Positions 5,196-6,809 of a DNA stretch of 6,809 nt are shown here, in pieces. The position numbers and the translations under genes are program-made. How positions within the stretch are numbered: the first letter of the stretch is position 1; each line of letters begins with the position of its first letter. Source of the stretch: Lachnospiraceae bacterium (GTDB lineage: Bacteria; Bacillota; Clostridia; Lachnospirales; Lachnospiraceae); NCBI GenBank assembly GCA_017412265.1, contig JAFPYK010000179.1, positions 1-6,809 of the forward strand, in the 5' to 3' direction. The notes below the pieces were generated by a model that was not told the DNA's origin, searched no databases, and saw only the letters and a list, made by a program, of their open reading frames with translations.

Positions 5196-6104
5196 TCAGA
5201 CGCGCAGATGCTTGCGCACCGTGATGAAGCTTCCGATCAGGCCGATGCCGATTCCCATGCCGAACGCGACCGGGATCAGCGTCGCGAAGACCGTCTTCGC
5301 GTCCAGGAAATTCAGCACTCCGGAGAGCAGCAGGAACTTCGCGGAGATGTACCCGACGATCTTGCGGTATAAGAACCAGAGGATCACCAGCGGGATCACA
5401 GCGCCGATCACACCGATGATGATGCCCTCGACGATGAACGGTGCACGGATGAAGAAATCCGTCGCTCCGATGAGCTTCATGATCGCGATCTCGTCCTTGC
5501 GGACCGAGATGCCCATCGAGATCGTCGTGCTGATCAGGAAGATCGCCACGCCGATCAGGATCACCACGATGGCCAGCGAGATATAGCCGACCAGCTTGTT
5601 GAAGGTTGTCAGGCCCTCCGCCGTCGTGTCGGAGCTCTTCACTTCCCGGACATCCTGTATGCCCTCAATGTAGGCGACCAGCTGCGACTGCTTGGACACA
5701 TCCCTCAGATAAACTCCGTAGGACGCGGAATCCGCCAGCGGGTTATCGTCGCCGAACGACTCCGCAAGCTCTTCTCTTCCCTCGAACAACTGCTCCTTGA
5801 CCTTCTCCCAGGCTTCCTCCGCGGAGGTAAACTCCACGTCGGCCACCTCCGGACGCTTCGCGATCATCTTGCCGATCTCGTGCATGCGCGCCTCGGACGT
5901 CCCCTCCTCAAAGAAGACCGTCACGCCGACCGACGTCTCCGCCTCTTTGATCATGTACTGGAAGTTCGCCAGCATGAAATAAAACACACCGAAGAGGAAG
6001 AGGCAGGCCGCGATGGTTCCCATGGAAGCCAGCGAGAAAAGCCGGTTGTGATAGATATTCTTAAAGCCCTGTTTGATACTGTATACGAAATTACTAGCGT
6101 TCAT
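5196..6104 (-). CDS. ftsX: Cell division ABC transporter permease FtsX
   Basis: The integral membrane partner of FtsE, 302 residues from the ATG at 6104. FtsEX does not transport a solute; it transmits ATP hydrolysis across the membrane to activate peptidoglycan hydrolases. The fold is clear: cytoplasmic N-terminus (FKNIYHNRLFS), first membrane segment (about 24-46), large extracellular loop (about 47-170) that contacts the hydrolase, then three more segments (about 172-194, 223-246, 272-295). The conserved VRKDEIAIMKLIGAT stretch (201-215) is the coupling region facing FtsE. An ATG at 6137 is also in frame, but the one at 6104 has AGGCGGG 7 bases upstream and gives the usual family start and length. 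The gene overlaps the ftsE 3' end by 11 bases, implying coupled translation. It ends in TGA after a normal C-terminus, which shows TGA is a stop codon in this genome. Confidence 0.96.
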   Translation of the reverse strand: MNASNFVYSIKQGFKNIYHNRLFSLASMGTIAACLFLFGVFYFMLANFQYMIKEAETSVGVTVFFEEGTSEARMHEIGKMIAKRPEVADVEFTSAEEAWEKVKEQLFEGREELAESFGDDNPLADSASYGVYLRDVSKQSQLVAYIEGIQDVREVKSSDTTAEGLTTFNKLVGYISLAIVVILIGVAIFLISTTISMGISVRKDEIAIMKLIGATDFFIRAPFIVEGIIIGVIGAVIPLVILWFLYRKIVGYISAKFLLLSGVLNFLDAKTVFATLIPVAFGMGIGIGLIGSFITVRKHLRV

Positions 6105-6809
6105 AGGAATACCCGCCTTTTTTCTCGTCGCTGACAATCACGCCCTTGTGCAGGGTGATGACTCTCTTGCGCATACGGTTGACGATATCACGGTTGTGCG
6201 TAACCACAACGACCGTGGTACCGTTCCGGTTGATTTCCTCCAGAAGCTGCATGATCTCCCAGGACATCTTCGGGTCCAGGTTGCCGGTCGGCTCATCCGC
6301 CAGCAGGATCACCGGCTTGTTCACCAGGGCGCGGGCGATCGCCACACGCTGCTGCTCGCCGCCGGAAAGCTCCTTCGGGAAGGACTTCTGCTTCTCGTAC
6401 AGGCCGACCATGCGGAGCATCTCATTGACGTTCTTGCGAAGCTTGATGCTCGGCACGCCGATGATTCTCTGGGCAAATGCCACGTTCTCATAGACGTTGC
6501 GGTCCCGCAGGAGGCGGAAGTTCTGGAAGACGCAGCCGATCCCTCTGCGGTACTTCGGCACGGCCCGCCGCTTCATGCGGGTCAGGTCCTTCGTGTTGAT
6601 ATAAATCTTGCCCGACGTAGGCTCGATCTCCTTAAGCAGCAGCCGGATAAACGTCGACTTGCCCGAGCCGCTCGGGCCCACCAGGAAGACAAATTCGCCC
6701 TTGCGGATCGTCAGGGAGATCCCCTTCAGCGCATGCGTGCCGTTCGGGAAATCCTTGACCAGGTCTTCCATCAGGATGACCGGCTCTGCGATATCCTTGA
6801 CATCCTCCA
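6094..6809 (-). CDS. ftsE: Cell division ATP-binding protein FtsE, 5' end beyond the window
   Basis: The cytoplasmic ATPase of the FtsEX complex. Numbering from the internal Met at 6771, all ABC motifs are intact: Walker A GPSGSGKST (32-40), Q-loop Gln83 in VFQNFRLL, signature LSGGEQQR (135-142), Walker B VILLADE (154-160), D-loop GNLD and H-loop His192. The stretch RRGIGCVFQNFRLL is typical of FtsE. The Met at 6771 is probably not the true start: no ribosome binding site precedes it, the frame stays open to the right edge, and the upstream residues VIL align with the first beta strand of the family, which begins just before PNGTHALKG. The gene is therefore entered as partial at its 5' end. 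It ends in TAG, overlapping the ftsX start by 11 bases. Confidence 0.95.
   Translation of the reverse strand, partial: EDVKDIAEPVILMEDLVKDFPNGTHALKGISLTIRKGEFVFLVGPSGSGKSTFIRLLLKEIEPTSGKIYINTKDLTRMKRRAVPKYRRGIGCVFQNFRLLRDRNVYENVAFAQRIIGVPSIKLRKNVNEMLRMVGLYEKQKSFPKELSGGEQQRVAIARALVNKPVILLADEPTGNLDPKMSWEIMQLLEEINRNGTTVVVVTHNRDIVNRMRKRVITLHKGVIVSDEKKGGYSYER

Noticed and set aside
6769..6771. ATG at 6771 as the start of ftsE
   Set aside because: No ribosome binding site precedes it and the family's first beta strand extends into the codons upstream, which remain open to the window edge.

Overview
The window reads as chromosomal DNA from a fairly GC-rich member of the Clostridia, most likely Lachnospiraceae-like. 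This is inferred from protein style and layout: strong AGGAGG-type ribosome binding sites, vegetative -35/-10 promoters, a feoA-feoA-feoB set whose FeoB has a large acidic loop, and ftsEX followed by a coiled-coil M23 peptidase and an S41 peptidase. No rRNA or tRNA is present to fix the taxonomy. Every convincing gene lies on the minus strand, so transcription runs from high to low coordinates.

Cell-division and wall module (6809 to about 2475). ftsE is open at the right edge of the window and its 3' end overlaps the start of ftsX by 11 bases. A gap of about 136 bases containing a good sigma-A promoter follows. Then comes a secreted coiled-coil protein with an intact M23 (LytM) zinc endopeptidase domain, which is the probable hydrolase controlled by FtsEX. 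Next, 39 bases downstream, is a membrane-anchored PDZ/S41 C-terminal processing peptidase. The S41 frame is interrupted by one in-frame TGA lying exactly between the catalytic Ser and Lys, so it is annotated as a probable pseudogene or sequence error. Two intrinsic terminators in tandem close the module.

Ferrous iron module (about 2450 to 1). A near-consensus promoter overlaps a striking array of three 20-bp units, each holding an AGTTA-N8-TAACC-like inverted repeat. This is a probable metal-responsive operator. It drives two small FeoA proteins and then FeoB, whose C-terminus lies beyond the left edge. An 83-base feoA-feoB gap carries a perfect GC-rich hairpin and a further copy of the same inverted-repeat architecture.

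Functionally, FtsEX probably uses ATP hydrolysis to switch on wall cleavage by the M23 protein across the membrane, and the S41 protease would have processed or degraded envelope proteins, possibly including that hydrolase. The Feo genes import Fe(II). I see no mobile element, CRISPR array or RNA gene. The main points for a second look are the TGA in the S41 gene and the 20-bp operator array.
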